From an uncultured Bacteroidota bacterium (GTDB taxonomy: Bacteria > Bacteroidota > Bacteroidia > JABEUT01), in assembly GCA_903863935.1 (NCBI GenBank), contig CAIPDV010000033.1, forward strand, positions 1 to 43,993: DNA of 43,993 bases. The letters run 5' to 3'. The notes beneath the pieces were generated by a model that was not told the origin of the DNA, did not search any database, and saw only the letters and a list, made by a program, of their open reading frames with translations. The position numbers were made by a program, and so were the translations under genes. Position 1 is the stretch's first letter. Each line of letters opens with the position of its first letter. Positions 18,145 to 26,752 of the stretch are shown piece after piece.

Positions 18145-19107
18145 TTACAGGGTTCTAACATTCTGGTGGAACTGGGTCTTAGATGTAATTTTCGGACGGA
18201 AGCAGAACTGCAGCATAATTTCATGAGAACCACTGCTGTAGGTTTTAATTTGCGAGGTTGTAAAGTCATATGAATAACCTATCTTAAGGTTTGAATCATT
18301 CTTATCATGGAATGCATAGTTCAATCCTACAAGAGCAATGCCTGCATCTTGCAGACGGTAACCCAAACCGAACCAGATCAATTTATTGTATTCGCCCAAA
18401 ACATCAAGTTGAAATTGGGTAGAAGATGCATCTGATTCTATATATAAGTCCGGTTTGATATCCCAGGTAGGGTTCAGGTTGTAGGTATAACCGGCCATTA
18501 CATAGTAGTGACGGGCAACATCGAACGTATATTGCTTGATATCAGTTCCTGCACCCGGAACATTTGGTGCGGATAAGTGAGTGGAAGATATTCCAACATA
18601 TAATCCTTGTGGGGTAGCATAGTATGCACCTAATCCTAAATCGTAGGTTGTGCTTGAACTTCCTCCACCCGGAATTAACGGATCTGTAGTTCCATTGGTT
18701 CCGTCTGGTGCTAACCATGCACCATTAAGTGAGGTTTGTAAAAAACCTAATGTAGGCCCAACACCCAAAACACCGGTTCCAATTACAATATGATATGAGT
18801 AAGATAATTTTACTTCAAGGGTTTTCTGGAAACCAAGTTTATCATCATATATGGTAATACCTGCTCCACCGCCAATTTGTGGCAAATATGCATCTGCATT
18901 AAAAAGGAAGGTTTCAGGGTTACCCGGAAAGTTTACCCATTGATCCCTGGCAATAAGGCTGGCGCAATATGCTTTGTCCATACCTGCATAACCGGGATTG
19001 TAGTTTAACTTGCCAAACATATTTTGACTGAATTGAGCATCTTGTTGGGCTACAGCTATAAGACTGGCACCTACAAGAGCTACTGAAGTAAATAATTTCT
19101 TCATCAT
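18145..19107 (-). CDS. PorP/SprF family type IX secretion outer-membrane protein
   Basis: The frame is open from 19134, but I take the ATG at 19105-19107, because from there MMKKLFTSVALVGASLIAVAQ is a clean signal peptide; the extra nine upstream residues are polar. The mature protein begins QDAQFSQNMFGKLNYNPGYAGM, the hallmark of PorP/SprF barrels, and contains GAGITIYDDKLGFQKT and YAFHDKNDSNLKIGYSYDF. About 300 residues of alternating beta strands form the barrel. These proteins anchor or help export type IX substrates to the surface. It lies first in line with gldK-L-M-N, as in many relatives. Confidence 0.93.
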   Translation of the reverse strand: MMKKLFTSVALVGASLIAVAQQDAQFSQNMFGKLNYNPGYAGMDKAYCASLIARDQWVNFPGNPETFLFNADAYLPQIGGGAGITIYDDKLGFQKTLEVKLSYSYHIVIGTGVLGVGPTLGFLQTSLNGAWLAPDGTNGTTDPLIPGGGSSSTTYDLGLGAYYATPQGLYVGISSTHLSAPNVPGAGTDIKQYTFDVARHYYVMAGYTYNLNPTWDIKPDLYIESDASSTQFQLDVLGEYNKLIWFGLGYRLQDAGIALVGLNYAFHDKNDSNLKIGYSYDFTTSQIKTYSSGSHEIMLQFCFRPKITSKTQFHQNVRTL

Positions 19108-19412
19108 TTTTTTATTATTTAATAATAATAACACACCCCTTCCATTAAGAAAGAGACCGCTAAATTATGTAGTCTCAATGACAAATACAAATTATTTGGG
19201 GATTATTTTCGTTGAAGCCCTCTTTTTTAACATTTCAATGTTTATATCATTCCATTATAAGCCACACTACATGTTTTGGCACATGTCTTATTAAGCACTG
19301 ATTTTCTGTATATTAATACAAGTAAATCTATCATTTCTTAAAAGATGGAATCCACCATCCTTTAAAAAACTGACGAATATCAGTTTTTTAAAGATGCTTA
19401 AAATATACTGTT
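19108..19412. other. Non-coding gap between porP and hutI
   Basis: It contains the hutI terminator at 19360-19393 and presumably the porP promoter. The closest match to a -7 box is TAATTTAG on the minus strand near 19162-19169, one base off consensus. No open frame or RNA gene was recognised. Confidence 0.4.
19360..19393 (-). terminator. Intrinsic terminator after hutI
   Basis: CTTTAAAAAACTGA at 19360-19373 and TCAGTTTTTTAAAG at 19380-19393 are perfect 14-bp complements with a 6-base loop. On the minus strand the arm gives a T-rich tail. The hutI stop is 20 bases upstream. The A/T ends make it usable in either direction. Confidence 0.7.
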
Positions 19413-20666
19413 TTAGTCCGGCTGCCTGTACATTTTTCCCCCTATTATCACTGTGCTAATCAGGTCACTACCAAAACTATATGGCAAATAATTGTAATGC
19501 GGAATTGGCCGGGTTAGGAAAACATTGGCCCTGTTTCCAACTTTTATTGCCCCATGTGAATTATTTAACCCCATGGCATAAGCGGAATTAATAGTTGCAG
19601 CATTAATAGCCTCTTCAGGTAACATTTTAAGCTTTACACAGGCTAGTGACAGCACGAAAGCCATTTTTCCTGACGGTGATGAACCCGGATTATAGTCAGA
19701 AGCAAGTGCTATGGGCAAACCTGCATCGATCATTTTGCGCGCCGGCGGATACTTTAATCCCAGGAAAAATGCTGTAGATGGCAGCAGGGTCGGCATTGTA
19801 GCGGAATTCAATAAGGAATTTATTTCCTCGTCTCCGGTATATTCAAGATGATCTACTGAAAGGGCTTTGTTCTTAACCCCAACCTGAATTCCACCGGAGT
19901 AATCCAATTCATTCGCATGGATTTTAGGAATAAGTCCATATTTCGCTGCTGCTATTAATATTGCATCTGTTTCATCGGGCGTAAAAAACCCACGGTCACA
20001 GAACACATCACAATAATCTGCAAGCTTTTCATATCCAATAAATGGCAACATTTCATTAATCAATAAATCGACATACTCTTGCCTGTTGAGTTTATATTTC
20101 AATGGAACTGAGTGCGCCCCAAGGAAAGTTGCCTTAATAGTTAAGTCAGTATGATGTTTCAGGCGTTGTATAACCCTCAACATTTTAATTTCTCCATCGA
20201 ACGATAATCCATAGCCACTTTTAATTTCAACAGCACCGGTACCATTCATGGCCATTTCGTGCAAACGAGCCCTCGCGCTTTCAAACAATTCATCTTCCGA
20301 CGTATTATTTAACTTCTCAGCCGAATTAAGTATCCCTCCTCCTCTCTTGGCAATTTCCTCGTAAGTCAAGCCTTTTATCCTGTCTACAAACTCTCCTTCA
20401 CGGCTTCCGGCATAAACAATATGGGTATGTGAATCGCACCAGCATGGAAAAGCAAATTGTCCATCTGCACTAATTAAATGGTCGAATTGCAATTCAGTTG
20501 GCAAGCCTTCTTTCATTTCCCCTACCCCAGTGATGGTATGGCCTTCAATTGAAATCCACCCATCATTAATGCAAGGTAAATTTGCCATTTCTTTTCCTGA
20601 AACTTTATCTTTATTGGCAGTCCTTGCCTGAACAATCGTTTTTATATTTTTAATCAGAATTTTCAT
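19413..20666 (-). CDS. hutI: Imidazolonepropionase
   Basis: This zinc/iron-dependent amidohydrolase opens imidazolone-5-propionate to formiminoglutamate in histidine breakdown. The 417-residue length is normal. The metal-binding entry motif CDSHTHIVYAGSR is present, followed by VEIKSGYGLSFDGEIKMLR, the HANELDYSGG region and SDYNPGSSP near the C-terminus. These are all family signatures. No hutH, hutU or hutG gene is nearby, so the rest of the pathway, if present, lies elsewhere. A TATCTTTG promoter box precedes it and a strong terminator follows, so it is transcribed alone. Confidence 0.96.
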   Translation of the reverse strand: MKILIKNIKTIVQARTANKDKVSGKEMANLPCINDGWISIEGHTITGVGEMKEGLPTELQFDHLISADGQFAFPCWCDSHTHIVYAGSREGEFVDRIKGLTYEEIAKRGGGILNSAEKLNNTSEDELFESARARLHEMAMNGTGAVEIKSGYGLSFDGEIKMLRVIQRLKHHTDLTIKATFLGAHSVPLKYKLNRQEYVDLLINEMLPFIGYEKLADYCDVFCDRGFFTPDETDAILIAAAKYGLIPKIHANELDYSGGIQVGVKNKALSVDHLEYTGDEEINSLLNSATMPTLLPSTAFFLGLKYPPARKMIDAGLPIALASDYNPGSSPSGKMAFVLSLACVKLKMLPEEAINAATINSAYAMGLNNSHGAIKVGNRANVFLTRPIPHYNYLPYSFGSDLISTVIIGGKMYRQPD

Positions 20667-20685
20667 ACTTATTATTTGCGTTGGA

Positions 20686-20693
20686 CAAAGATA
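20686..20693 (-). promoter_or_regulatory. -7 promoter box for hutI
   Basis: The minus strand reads TATCTTTG, 20 bases before the hutI ATG. TTTTTG lies 15 bases upstream of it, slightly closer than the usual -33 spacing. Confidence 0.5.
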
Positions 20694-20740
20694 GCTTTAT
20701 CATCACCTCAAAAATCGCTAAAATTGCATAATTCATTTTT

Positions 20741-23239
20741 ATGTCCACCCAGGAACGCACCACCTTATTTGCCGATGTTATAGTTCCGCTAGCCGTTCAT
20801 AACCTTTTCACCTATCGCATACCCAATAACTGGAACGAATTGGTACAACAGGGTCAGCGGGTAGTAATTCAATTTGGTAAAACCAAATATTATGTGGGTG
20901 TTATTTCTAAAATCCATAACAAGGCACCTAAAGGTTATGAGGCCAAATACATTCAGGACATTTTAGATTCAAAGCCAATTGTAAATAAGGAACAGCTTGC
21001 CTTTTGGGAATGGATATCGAACTACTATATGTGCACTCCTGGAGATGTCATGAATGCTGCATTGCCCTCAGGTCTGCGCTTCAGCAGCGAAACACGAATT
21101 ATAAAAAATGAGAACTTTTCGCTTGAAGAAGTTGCCGAAGATTATTTCACGGAAAAAGAATGGAAACTTATTTCGGAACTTGAAATAAAGATTGAACTAA
21201 GTATGGCAGAGGCTTCCGATGTTCTCGGAATAAAAAATATTCAGCCCATAATTCAAAGCCTTATTTTAAAAGGTGCTGCTCGGGTGATGGAAGAAATGAA
21301 AGGTGAATTCAAACCGAAAAAAGAAAGTTATGTACGGTTCACTGAACAGATTACGGACGAGAAACTGCAAAGCATTTTTAACGAACTTGAAAAGCGCGCT
21401 GTAATCCAACTGGAGATATTGATGAAGTATTTGCAACTTTCCGAGTGGCACACTAAAAAGCCTGTCCCTGTTAAGAAAAGTGAATTATTGAATTCTTCCG
21501 GAAGTTCACTCTCCTCTTTAAATTCATTGGTAAAAAAAGGCATACTGGAAATTTATGAGGCGGAGGTTTCACGACTGAAACTGTCGGAAGAAAAAATTTT
21601 AGAATCGAATGAACTCTCGCTCACACAGCAGGAAGGACTTGAAAAAATAAAGACTTTTTTCAAAGATAAAAACGTTGTTTTACTACATGGTGTAACATCC
21701 AGCGGCAAAACAGAATTATACATGCAACTGATTGATGATGCAATAAAGCAAAATAAAAAAGTGCTTTATATGTTGCCGGAAATAGCACTGACAGCTCAAT
21801 TGGTAAACCGCCTGAAAAAACGCTGGGGAAATAAAGTTGGAATTTATCACTCTAAATTCGGAGATAACGAACGGGTGGAAATATGGAATGGGCTTATAAA
21901 TCCCACTAAAATTGATTATTCAGTAATTGTAGGTACACGCTCTGCTTTGTTTCTTCCTTTTTCAAATCTTGGGCTCATTATTATTGATGAAGAACATGAC
22001 AGTTCCTTCAAACAGCAGGACCCTGCACCCCGCTATAATGCGCGCGATGCGGCAATTTACCTCGCCTCGTTAAATAATGCCAAAGTTATACTTGGTTCGG
22101 CCACACCTTCGGTGGAAACATACCATAATGCGGTATCCGGAAAATTTGGGTTGGTGGAATTATTTACACGTTTCGGTGGAATGGAAATGCCTGAAATAGT
22201 TGTTTGTGATTTAAAGGAAGACACCCGAAAAAAATTAATGAAATCGATGTTCACTCCGCATTTACTAACATGTGTGGAAGAAGCATTGAACAATAACGAA
22301 CAGGTGATTCTTTTTCAGAACAGGCGTGGCTTTGCCAACTTTATAGAGTGTCAGGTTTGCGCTAATGTTCCGCAATGTATACGTTGCGATGTGAGCCTAA
22401 CCTACCACAAAAAAGCAGACCTGTTACGATGCCATTATTGCGGCTATTCCATTCAACTGCCAAAAATTTGTCCTGCTTGTGGAAGCCCTCTGATTTCGAC
22501 GAAAGGATTTGGAACGGAAAAAATTGAAGAGGAACTGGCAGTTTTTTTTCCGAAAGCCCGGATTGCCCGCATGGACCTGGATTCTACTCGTGCCAAGAAT
22601 GCGCATACAGAAATAATTAATTCATTTGAAGAAAGGAAAGTCGATATATTAGTTGGCACGCAAATGGTAACCAAAGGGCTCGACTTCGATAATGTAAGTA
22701 TAGTCGGGATCCTTAATGCCGATGCGGGTTTATACTTCCCTGATTTCCGTTCTACTGAAAAAACATTTCAAATGCTGGCACAGGTGAGCGGGCGTGCCGG
22801 TAGAAAAAACAAACGCGGCAAAGTAGTTGTGCAGGCTTACAATGTGCACCACCCTGTTATTGCGAGGGTGATGGCTAACGATTATATTGGTATGTATTCC
22901 GACCAAATTGAAGAACGGAAAAATTTTGCATATCCTCCGTTTACACGTTTGATCGAAATAACACTCAGTCACAAAAGTCAGATGGACTTAGACGCCATGT
23001 CCCCCGCACTTGCCGATTCTTTAAAGAAACGATTTGGTGCCGACAGAGTACTTGGCCCGGAATACCCCGTTGTTACACGCGTTCAGAATTTTTTCCAGAA
23101 AAAAATATTACTGAAGATTGAGAGAGAGAAATACTCCCTTCAAATGAAAAATATGGTTACTGATTCTATAAATGAGTTTTTGAAAAAAGGAAAAGATTTT
23201 GCAAAGACCAGGATTAAGATTGATGTAGATCCGCAATAG
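20741..23239 (+). CDS. priA: Primosomal protein N' (replication restart helicase)
   Basis: PriA recognises stalled or repaired forks and reloads the replicative helicase. The 832-residue protein has an N-terminal DNA-binding domain (about 8-105). Walker A is GVTSSGKTEL near 317-326, the DEEH box near 414 (IIIDEEHDSSFKQQDP), and an eight-cysteine zinc module runs from ECQVCANVPQC to CPACGS near 534-580. Motifs GTQMVTKGLDFDNV and QVSGRAGRKNKRG follow. All helicase motifs are intact. It is somewhat longer than the E. coli protein (about 730), which is usual in Bacteroidota. Its stop codon directly abuts the stop of the convergent amidase gene. Confidence 0.97.
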   Translation: MSTQERTTLFADVIVPLAVHNLFTYRIPNNWNELVQQGQRVVIQFGKTKYYVGVISKIHNKAPKGYEAKYIQDILDSKPIVNKEQLAFWEWISNYYMCTPGDVMNAALPSGLRFSSETRIIKNENFSLEEVAEDYFTEKEWKLISELEIKIELSMAEASDVLGIKNIQPIIQSLILKGAARVMEEMKGEFKPKKESYVRFTEQITDEKLQSIFNELEKRAVIQLEILMKYLQLSEWHTKKPVPVKKSELLNSSGSSLSSLNSLVKKGILEIYEAEVSRLKLSEEKILESNELSLTQQEGLEKIKTFFKDKNVVLLHGVTSSGKTELYMQLIDDAIKQNKKVLYMLPEIALTAQLVNRLKKRWGNKVGIYHSKFGDNERVEIWNGLINPTKIDYSVIVGTRSALFLPFSNLGLIIIDEEHDSSFKQQDPAPRYNARDAAIYLASLNNAKVILGSATPSVETYHNAVSGKFGLVELFTRFGGMEMPEIVVCDLKEDTRKKLMKSMFTPHLLTCVEEALNNNEQVILFQNRRGFANFIECQVCANVPQCIRCDVSLTYHKKADLLRCHYCGYSIQLPKICPACGSPLISTKGFGTEKIEEELAVFFPKARIARMDLDSTRAKNAHTEIINSFEERKVDILVGTQMVTKGLDFDNVSIVGILNADAGLYFPDFRSTEKTFQMLAQVSGRAGRKNKRGKVVVQAYNVHHPVIARVMANDYIGMYSDQIEERKNFAYPPFTRLIEITLSHKSQMDLDAMSPALADSLKKRFGADRVLGPEYPVVTRVQNFFQKKILLKIEREKYSLQMKNMVTDSINEFLKKGKDFAKTRIKIDVDPQ

Positions 23240-24481
23240 TTACTTTATATACTCCAATATCCCCTCGTAATAAGCCTCCGCAACCAATTCAATTCTTTTT
23301 GAAACTGCCTTGCCGGCTATTATATCATCTTTAGCAGTAAGCAATAAACATTCCGTATTATTATCCTGATATAGCGGTTCACCATAAACCAATGGGCCCT
23401 TGATAAGGCGTGTAAGAGCTAAATCACGCGAGTAGACTCCCTTTTGAGGTGTGGCAAGACAAGCCTGAGATAAATACGTTGCATCACTTTGTCCGGCAAC
23501 CGTAACATTTAATTTTGATGAAAGTTTTTTCACAACCGCTGAAGACAATTTCACCGAATTTTCAATATCGGGGCTAATTAATAGCCGTATAAAATTCAAT
23601 CTTCCGGCAACAGTTTTCAAATCCTCAGCGGTAACGCAACCTGGAACAAAGGTCATCACGTAATCCTTGTCAGTCGTATGGTTCCAGCCCAGATTCTTTT
23701 CATTTACATTGTAATGTATTACAACCGTTACATCCGGTTGAAACGCGTTTATCTTTTTTGCTCTGGAAGCCATATCTACCGAGGCGAATACCTGGGCAAA
23801 CAATTGTTTATCATCTAAATGCTTCTTAAGTAATAACAGCCCTTTTTCCGAAATGAGATTATTCTTTATAAGACTGTCAAGATATTTTTTATTTTTTATT
23901 TTTTTCTTCCATTGAAAAAAAGTAATACCAAGTGAAGACAGGCCTGTATCCGTTCTTGTAAGCATAACCTGGGCACCCATACTGTCTAACTTATGCTTCA
24001 AAATAAGGGCCGTAAAAAATGAAAGATTCCCTTCTACAAGTTCAATTTGCTTGGAACTGTCAATTGAAAGTGTCATGCAGCGGCTCTCTGTTTCTCCCAT
24101 GTGATATGCACCGCCAATATGGCCCGGGTCTATGGCTATTTTCATTCCTTTGATTGAGCGTGGGGGATTCCTTACTCCAATTGAATCTTTCTGCACATAA
24201 TACGGAACGCTGTCAATTTTATCCAGGAGCAGTTTCTTTAATTCAGATTCAGGAATAGTACTTATAAGTGGCGATAGTAAATTCACATTCTCCCAGCTTA
24301 AATATATCTCCGTCTGGTCCGATTGACCATTGAAAATACAGATTCCGAATTTTGTAATTGAAATATAATTTTTCGTTTGATTATGCGAGAAATAAGTACC
24401 TAATTTTTTAGTGTAATATTCCTGTTGTGTTTGTGCAAATGAGGAAAAAGTCATAAAGTTTATAAAGTAAAAAACTATCAT
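23240..24481 (-). CDS. N-acetylmuramoyl-L-alanine amidase (Amidase_3 family)
   Basis: The frame is open to 24601, but that would overlap the divergent arfB-like gene. The ATG at 24479-24481 gives a good signal peptide (MIVFYFINFMTFSSFAQ), so I place the start there, for 413 residues. The catalytic domain starts KIAIDPGHIGG (first zinc His), has VEGNLSFFTALILKHKLDSM (zinc Glu) and TVVIHYNVNE (second His). It cleaves the lactyl-amide bond between MurNAc and the stem peptide during cell-wall turnover. A helical insertion near 230-275 separates the motifs. A long C-terminal region follows without a recognised binding domain. Confidence 0.88.
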   Translation of the reverse strand: MIVFYFINFMTFSSFAQTQQEYYTKKLGTYFSHNQTKNYISITKFGICIFNGQSDQTEIYLSWENVNLLSPLISTIPESELKKLLLDKIDSVPYYVQKDSIGVRNPPRSIKGMKIAIDPGHIGGAYHMGETESRCMTLSIDSSKQIELVEGNLSFFTALILKHKLDSMGAQVMLTRTDTGLSSLGITFFQWKKKIKNKKYLDSLIKNNLISEKGLLLLKKHLDDKQLFAQVFASVDMASRAKKINAFQPDVTVVIHYNVNEKNLGWNHTTDKDYVMTFVPGCVTAEDLKTVAGRLNFIRLLISPDIENSVKLSSAVVKKLSSKLNVTVAGQSDATYLSQACLATPQKGVYSRDLALTRLIKGPLVYGEPLYQDNNTECLLLTAKDDIIAGKAVSKRIELVAEAYYEGILEYIK

Positions 24482-24523
24482 AAACTTTACAAACTTTGTA
24501 ACTTTACAAAATTTATAAACTGA
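24452..24523. repeat. AT-rich imperfect repeats between the amidase and arfB
   Basis: Variants of ATAAACTTT and ACTTTACAAA recur on both strands across about 70 bases, including the amidase start region and the whole divergent gap. They form overlapping weak palindromes. No specific function is evident. Confidence 0.45.
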
Positions 24524-24934
24524 ATGCATACTATCAGAGATACGGATTTTTCTTCCGAATGGAAGTTTACAGCTAGCCGAAGTAGTGGTAAAGGTGGTCA
24601 AAACGTAAATAAATTAGACACGAAGGTAGAACTTCATTTTGATTATTTGAATTCAAATCTGCTGAACGATGAACAAAAAAGTTTGATAGCAAAAAAACTG
24701 GCCAGTTTAATAAATAAAGAAGGCATTCTGAAAATCGTTTCACAGGAGGACCGCAGCCAACTTGCGAATAAAAAGAATACAATTGAAAAATTCTACAACC
24801 ATCTTGAAAAGACATTCAAAAAGGCTAAGAAACGCATACCAACCAAACGGAGCAAACAAAGCAAGATGAAAAGGTTAAAAACCAAGAAAATTCATTCGGA
24901 AAAGAAAAAATTGAGATCAGGAAAGGATTACTAA
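24524..24934 (+). CDS. arfB: ArfB-type peptidyl-tRNA hydrolase (class I release-factor-like)
   Basis: The 136-residue protein has the single catalytic domain with the GGQ motif at residues 24-26 (SSGKGGQNVNKLDTKVEL). It also has the long basic C-terminal tail (about 105-136, KRSKQSKMKRLKTKK) that in ArfB/YaeJ enters the empty mRNA channel of stalled ribosomes. It therefore hydrolyses peptidyl-tRNA to rescue ribosomes without a stop codon. Lack of a codon-recognition domain separates it from true release factors. It is divergent from the amidase with a 42-base gap and is followed by a 407-base non-coding stretch. Confidence 0.94.
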   Translation: MHTIRDTDFSSEWKFTASRSSGKGGQNVNKLDTKVELHFDYLNSNLLNDEQKSLIAKKLASLINKEGILKIVSQEDRSQLANKKNTIEKFYNHLEKTFKKAKKRIPTKRSKQSKMKRLKTKKIHSEKKKLRSGKDY

Positions 24935-25015
24935 CTCGTTTTCTTCAAAATTATAACCTTTTGGTTTTGTTTAATTTACAATCCATGGTCATTGACTTTT
25001 CAAAAAATGCATTTT

Positions 25016-25039
25016 TCATGCCTTATTTTTGAGGCATGA
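25016..25039. repeat. 8-bp inverted repeat over a small open frame's start
   Basis: TCATGCCT at 25016-25023 and AGGCATGA at 25032-25039 are perfect complements with an 8-base loop. The right arm contains the ATG of the 33-codon frame. There is no T-tract, so it is not a typical terminator. Confidence 0.5.
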
Positions 25040-25137
25040 ATCAAAATTTCGAAATCCGGAGCATCATTTTAGTAAGAATTCTCTTAATTGTGGTATTTCT
25101 ATTTTCTGTATTTAACAGGGCATCTCCACATATCTAA
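25036..25137 (+). CDS. Possible 33-residue membrane miniprotein (unproven)
   Basis: An open frame begins at the ATG at 25036 and ends with TAA at 25135-25137. The product is MNQNFEIRSIILVRILLIVV, then FLFSVFNRASPHI: a short polar start, one strongly hydrophobic stretch of about 17 residues flanked by arginines, and a short tail. This is a believable single-helix topology. AT-rich DNA often yields such frames by chance, and I see no ribosome site or homologue. A hairpin covers its start codon. Confidence 0.2.
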   Translation: MNQNFEIRSIILVRILLIVVFLFSVFNRASPHI

Positions 25138-25166
25138 CTAATAATCAACATACATAAAAATTATCC

Positions 25167-25250
25167 CTCCTGTTATTTTTCCTGTTATGCTCCTGTTAAT
25201 TTCCCTGTTACCTTCCTGTTATTTTATCTGTTATCCTCCTGTTATTTTTC
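25167..25250. repeat. 23-bp tandem repeat with CCTGTTA core
   Basis: Three full units (25167, 25190, 25213) and a 15-base fourth unit (25236) follow head to tail. Each full unit holds two CTGTTA cores, so cores fall at 25170, 25182, 25193, 25205, 25216, 25228 and 25239, with alternating spacing of 12 and 11 bases. Between cores the sequence is mostly T with C. Confidence 0.85.
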
Positions 25251-25313
25251 AGTTTTTTCTGCTTTTTTTTGCTCTTCGTAAGCCCCCTCACATTCTCTTA
25301 AATTTAACTTTCT

Positions 25314-25321
25314 TAAATTTG
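25314..25321 (+). promoter_or_regulatory. -7 promoter box for the persulfide dioxygenase-like gene
   Basis: TAAATTTG matches TAnnTTTG and ends 20 bases before the ATG at 25342. No clear -33 TTTG was seen at normal spacing. Confidence 0.4.
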
Positions 25322-25341
25322 CGCAAATAATAACCCTGACA

Positions 25342-26727
25342 ATGTACATACAACAGATTTATACCGGATGCCTTGCACAGGCTGCCTATTACATCGAATC
25401 GGAAGGAGAAGCGGCCATTATTGACCCCTTGCGCGATATTCAGGAATATCTTGATATAGCTAAAGCAAGAAACGCAAAAATAAAATACATTTTTGAAACA
25501 CATTTTCATGCTGACTTTGTTTCCGGTCATATTGACATTGCAAAGAAAACCGGAGCTAAAATAGTGTATGGACCTACGGCTAAAGCCTCTTACAATATTA
25601 TTGTGGGTACCGATGGACAAGATTTTCCTTTGGGAAATGAAAAAATTCAACTCATACATACCCCGGGGCATACCAAAGAATCTTCCTGCTTTGTTGCAAA
25701 AGATGCGAATGGAAAAATTTATGCACTCTTCTCCGGGGATACTTTGTTTGTGGGCGATGTAGGCCGTGTTGATCTTGCAGCCAACGAAACCCTGACTACC
25801 GCAGATCTTGCATCCATGATGTTTGATTCGGTAGAAAAACTGAAAACATTATCGGATGACGTGATTGTATATCCCGGTCATGGTGCGGGTTCTGCTTGTG
25901 GTAAAAATATTGGAAAGGAAACTACAACAACTATTGGCGAACAACGTAAGAATAACTATGCGCTTCAACCAATGGATCGTGAAACATTTGTAAAAACAAT
26001 GGTTTCAGGATTACCAACCCCGCCAAAATATTTCTTCATGGATGCCAAAATAAACAGGGCAGGATATGAGGAAGATATGGACAGCCTTTTGGGCCATAAT
26101 GTAAAAGCACTTTCTGTAGATAATTTCATTCTGGAAAAAGAATCGGGTGCTTTTATTCTGGATACCCGAATGCCTATGGACTTTGCTAAAAGCCACGTTC
26201 CTGAGTCTATAAATATTGGGCTTAACGGAGATTTTGCCGTTTGGGTTGGAACCATAATTGACAATGTGCCACTCATTCTGGTTTGTGATGAGGGTAAAGA
26301 AAAAGAATCTGTTTTGCGTCTCGGACGAGTTGGTTATGATAAAGTAAAAGGGTACTTGCAGGGTGGTGTTAACGCATGGAATGATGCGGGATTAGCCGTA
26401 AAATCAATTCACTCCATAACCGCTGAAGAATTTGCCAGCCAATTAGAAAAAGGAAATGCACAACCTTTGGATGTGAGGAATGAAGGGGAAGTAGCAAATG
26501 GCATGGTTAAAGATGCAATTACAATCCCGCTTGGCAAACTTTCTGAAAAGGTAAACCTATTGGATAAAAATGCACACTATTATGTTTATTGCGCCGGAGG
26601 ATATCGCTCTATGGTTGGTTCTTCCATCCTTGAAAAGAATGGATTTACACACCTTACAAATGTGGAGGGCGGAATAAATGCAATTAAGAAAACAAGTGCG
26701 AAAATAGAGGTGCCTGCAATGGCGTAA
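25342..26727 (+). CDS. CstB-like persulfide dioxygenase with two rhodanese domains
   Basis: The 461-residue protein has an N-terminal metallo-beta-lactamase domain (about 1-240) with THFHADFVSGH, giving His54, His56, Asp58 and His63, then HTPGHTKES. It lacks the full second metal site expected of glyoxalases, as in ETHE1-type enzymes. Two rhodanese domains follow (about 260-350 and 360-455). The second has the normal active loop CAGGYRS; the first has Cys followed by acidic residues (VCDEGKEKES), an unusual loop. The layout matches Staphylococcus CstB, which oxidises low-molecular-weight persulfides and makes thiosulfate. It is probably cytosolic and part of sulfide detoxification. It converges with the PorT-like gene 25 bases away. 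Confidence 0.9.
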   Translation: MYIQQIYTGCLAQAAYYIESEGEAAIIDPLRDIQEYLDIAKARNAKIKYIFETHFHADFVSGHIDIAKKTGAKIVYGPTAKASYNIIVGTDGQDFPLGNEKIQLIHTPGHTKESSCFVAKDANGKIYALFSGDTLFVGDVGRVDLAANETLTTADLASMMFDSVEKLKTLSDDVIVYPGHGAGSACGKNIGKETTTTIGEQRKNNYALQPMDRETFVKTMVSGLPTPPKYFFMDAKINRAGYEEDMDSLLGHNVKALSVDNFILEKESGAFILDTRMPMDFAKSHVPESINIGLNGDFAVWVGTIIDNVPLILVCDEGKEKESVLRLGRVGYDKVKGYLQGGVNAWNDAGLAVKSIHSITAEEFASQLEKGNAQPLDVRNEGEVANGMVKDAITIPLGKLSEKVNLLDKNAHYYVYCAGGYRSMVGSSILEKNGFTHLTNVEGGINAIKKTSAKIEVPAMA

Positions 26728-26752
26728 TTGCTTCTACATTGAGAGGTTATAA

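Larger units (their letters stand above)
24935..25341. other. 407-base intergenic region
   Basis: This is the longest gap between genes here. It holds an 8-bp hairpin at 25016-25039, a possible 33-codon hydrophobic open frame at 25036-25137, a 23-bp tandem repeat at 25167-25250, T-rich sequence, and a TAnnTTTG box at 25314-25321. No RNA gene was recognised. Confidence 0.6.

Noticed and set aside
24482-24601. Longer N-terminus of the amidase
   Set aside because: It would overlap the arfB start on the other strand, and the signal peptide begins exactly at the ATG at 24481. The extra residues come from AT-rich repeats.
25167-25250. Possible CRISPR array
   Set aside because: Units are 23 bases head to tail with no unique spacers of about 30 bases and no cas genes nearby; it is a simple tandem repeat.
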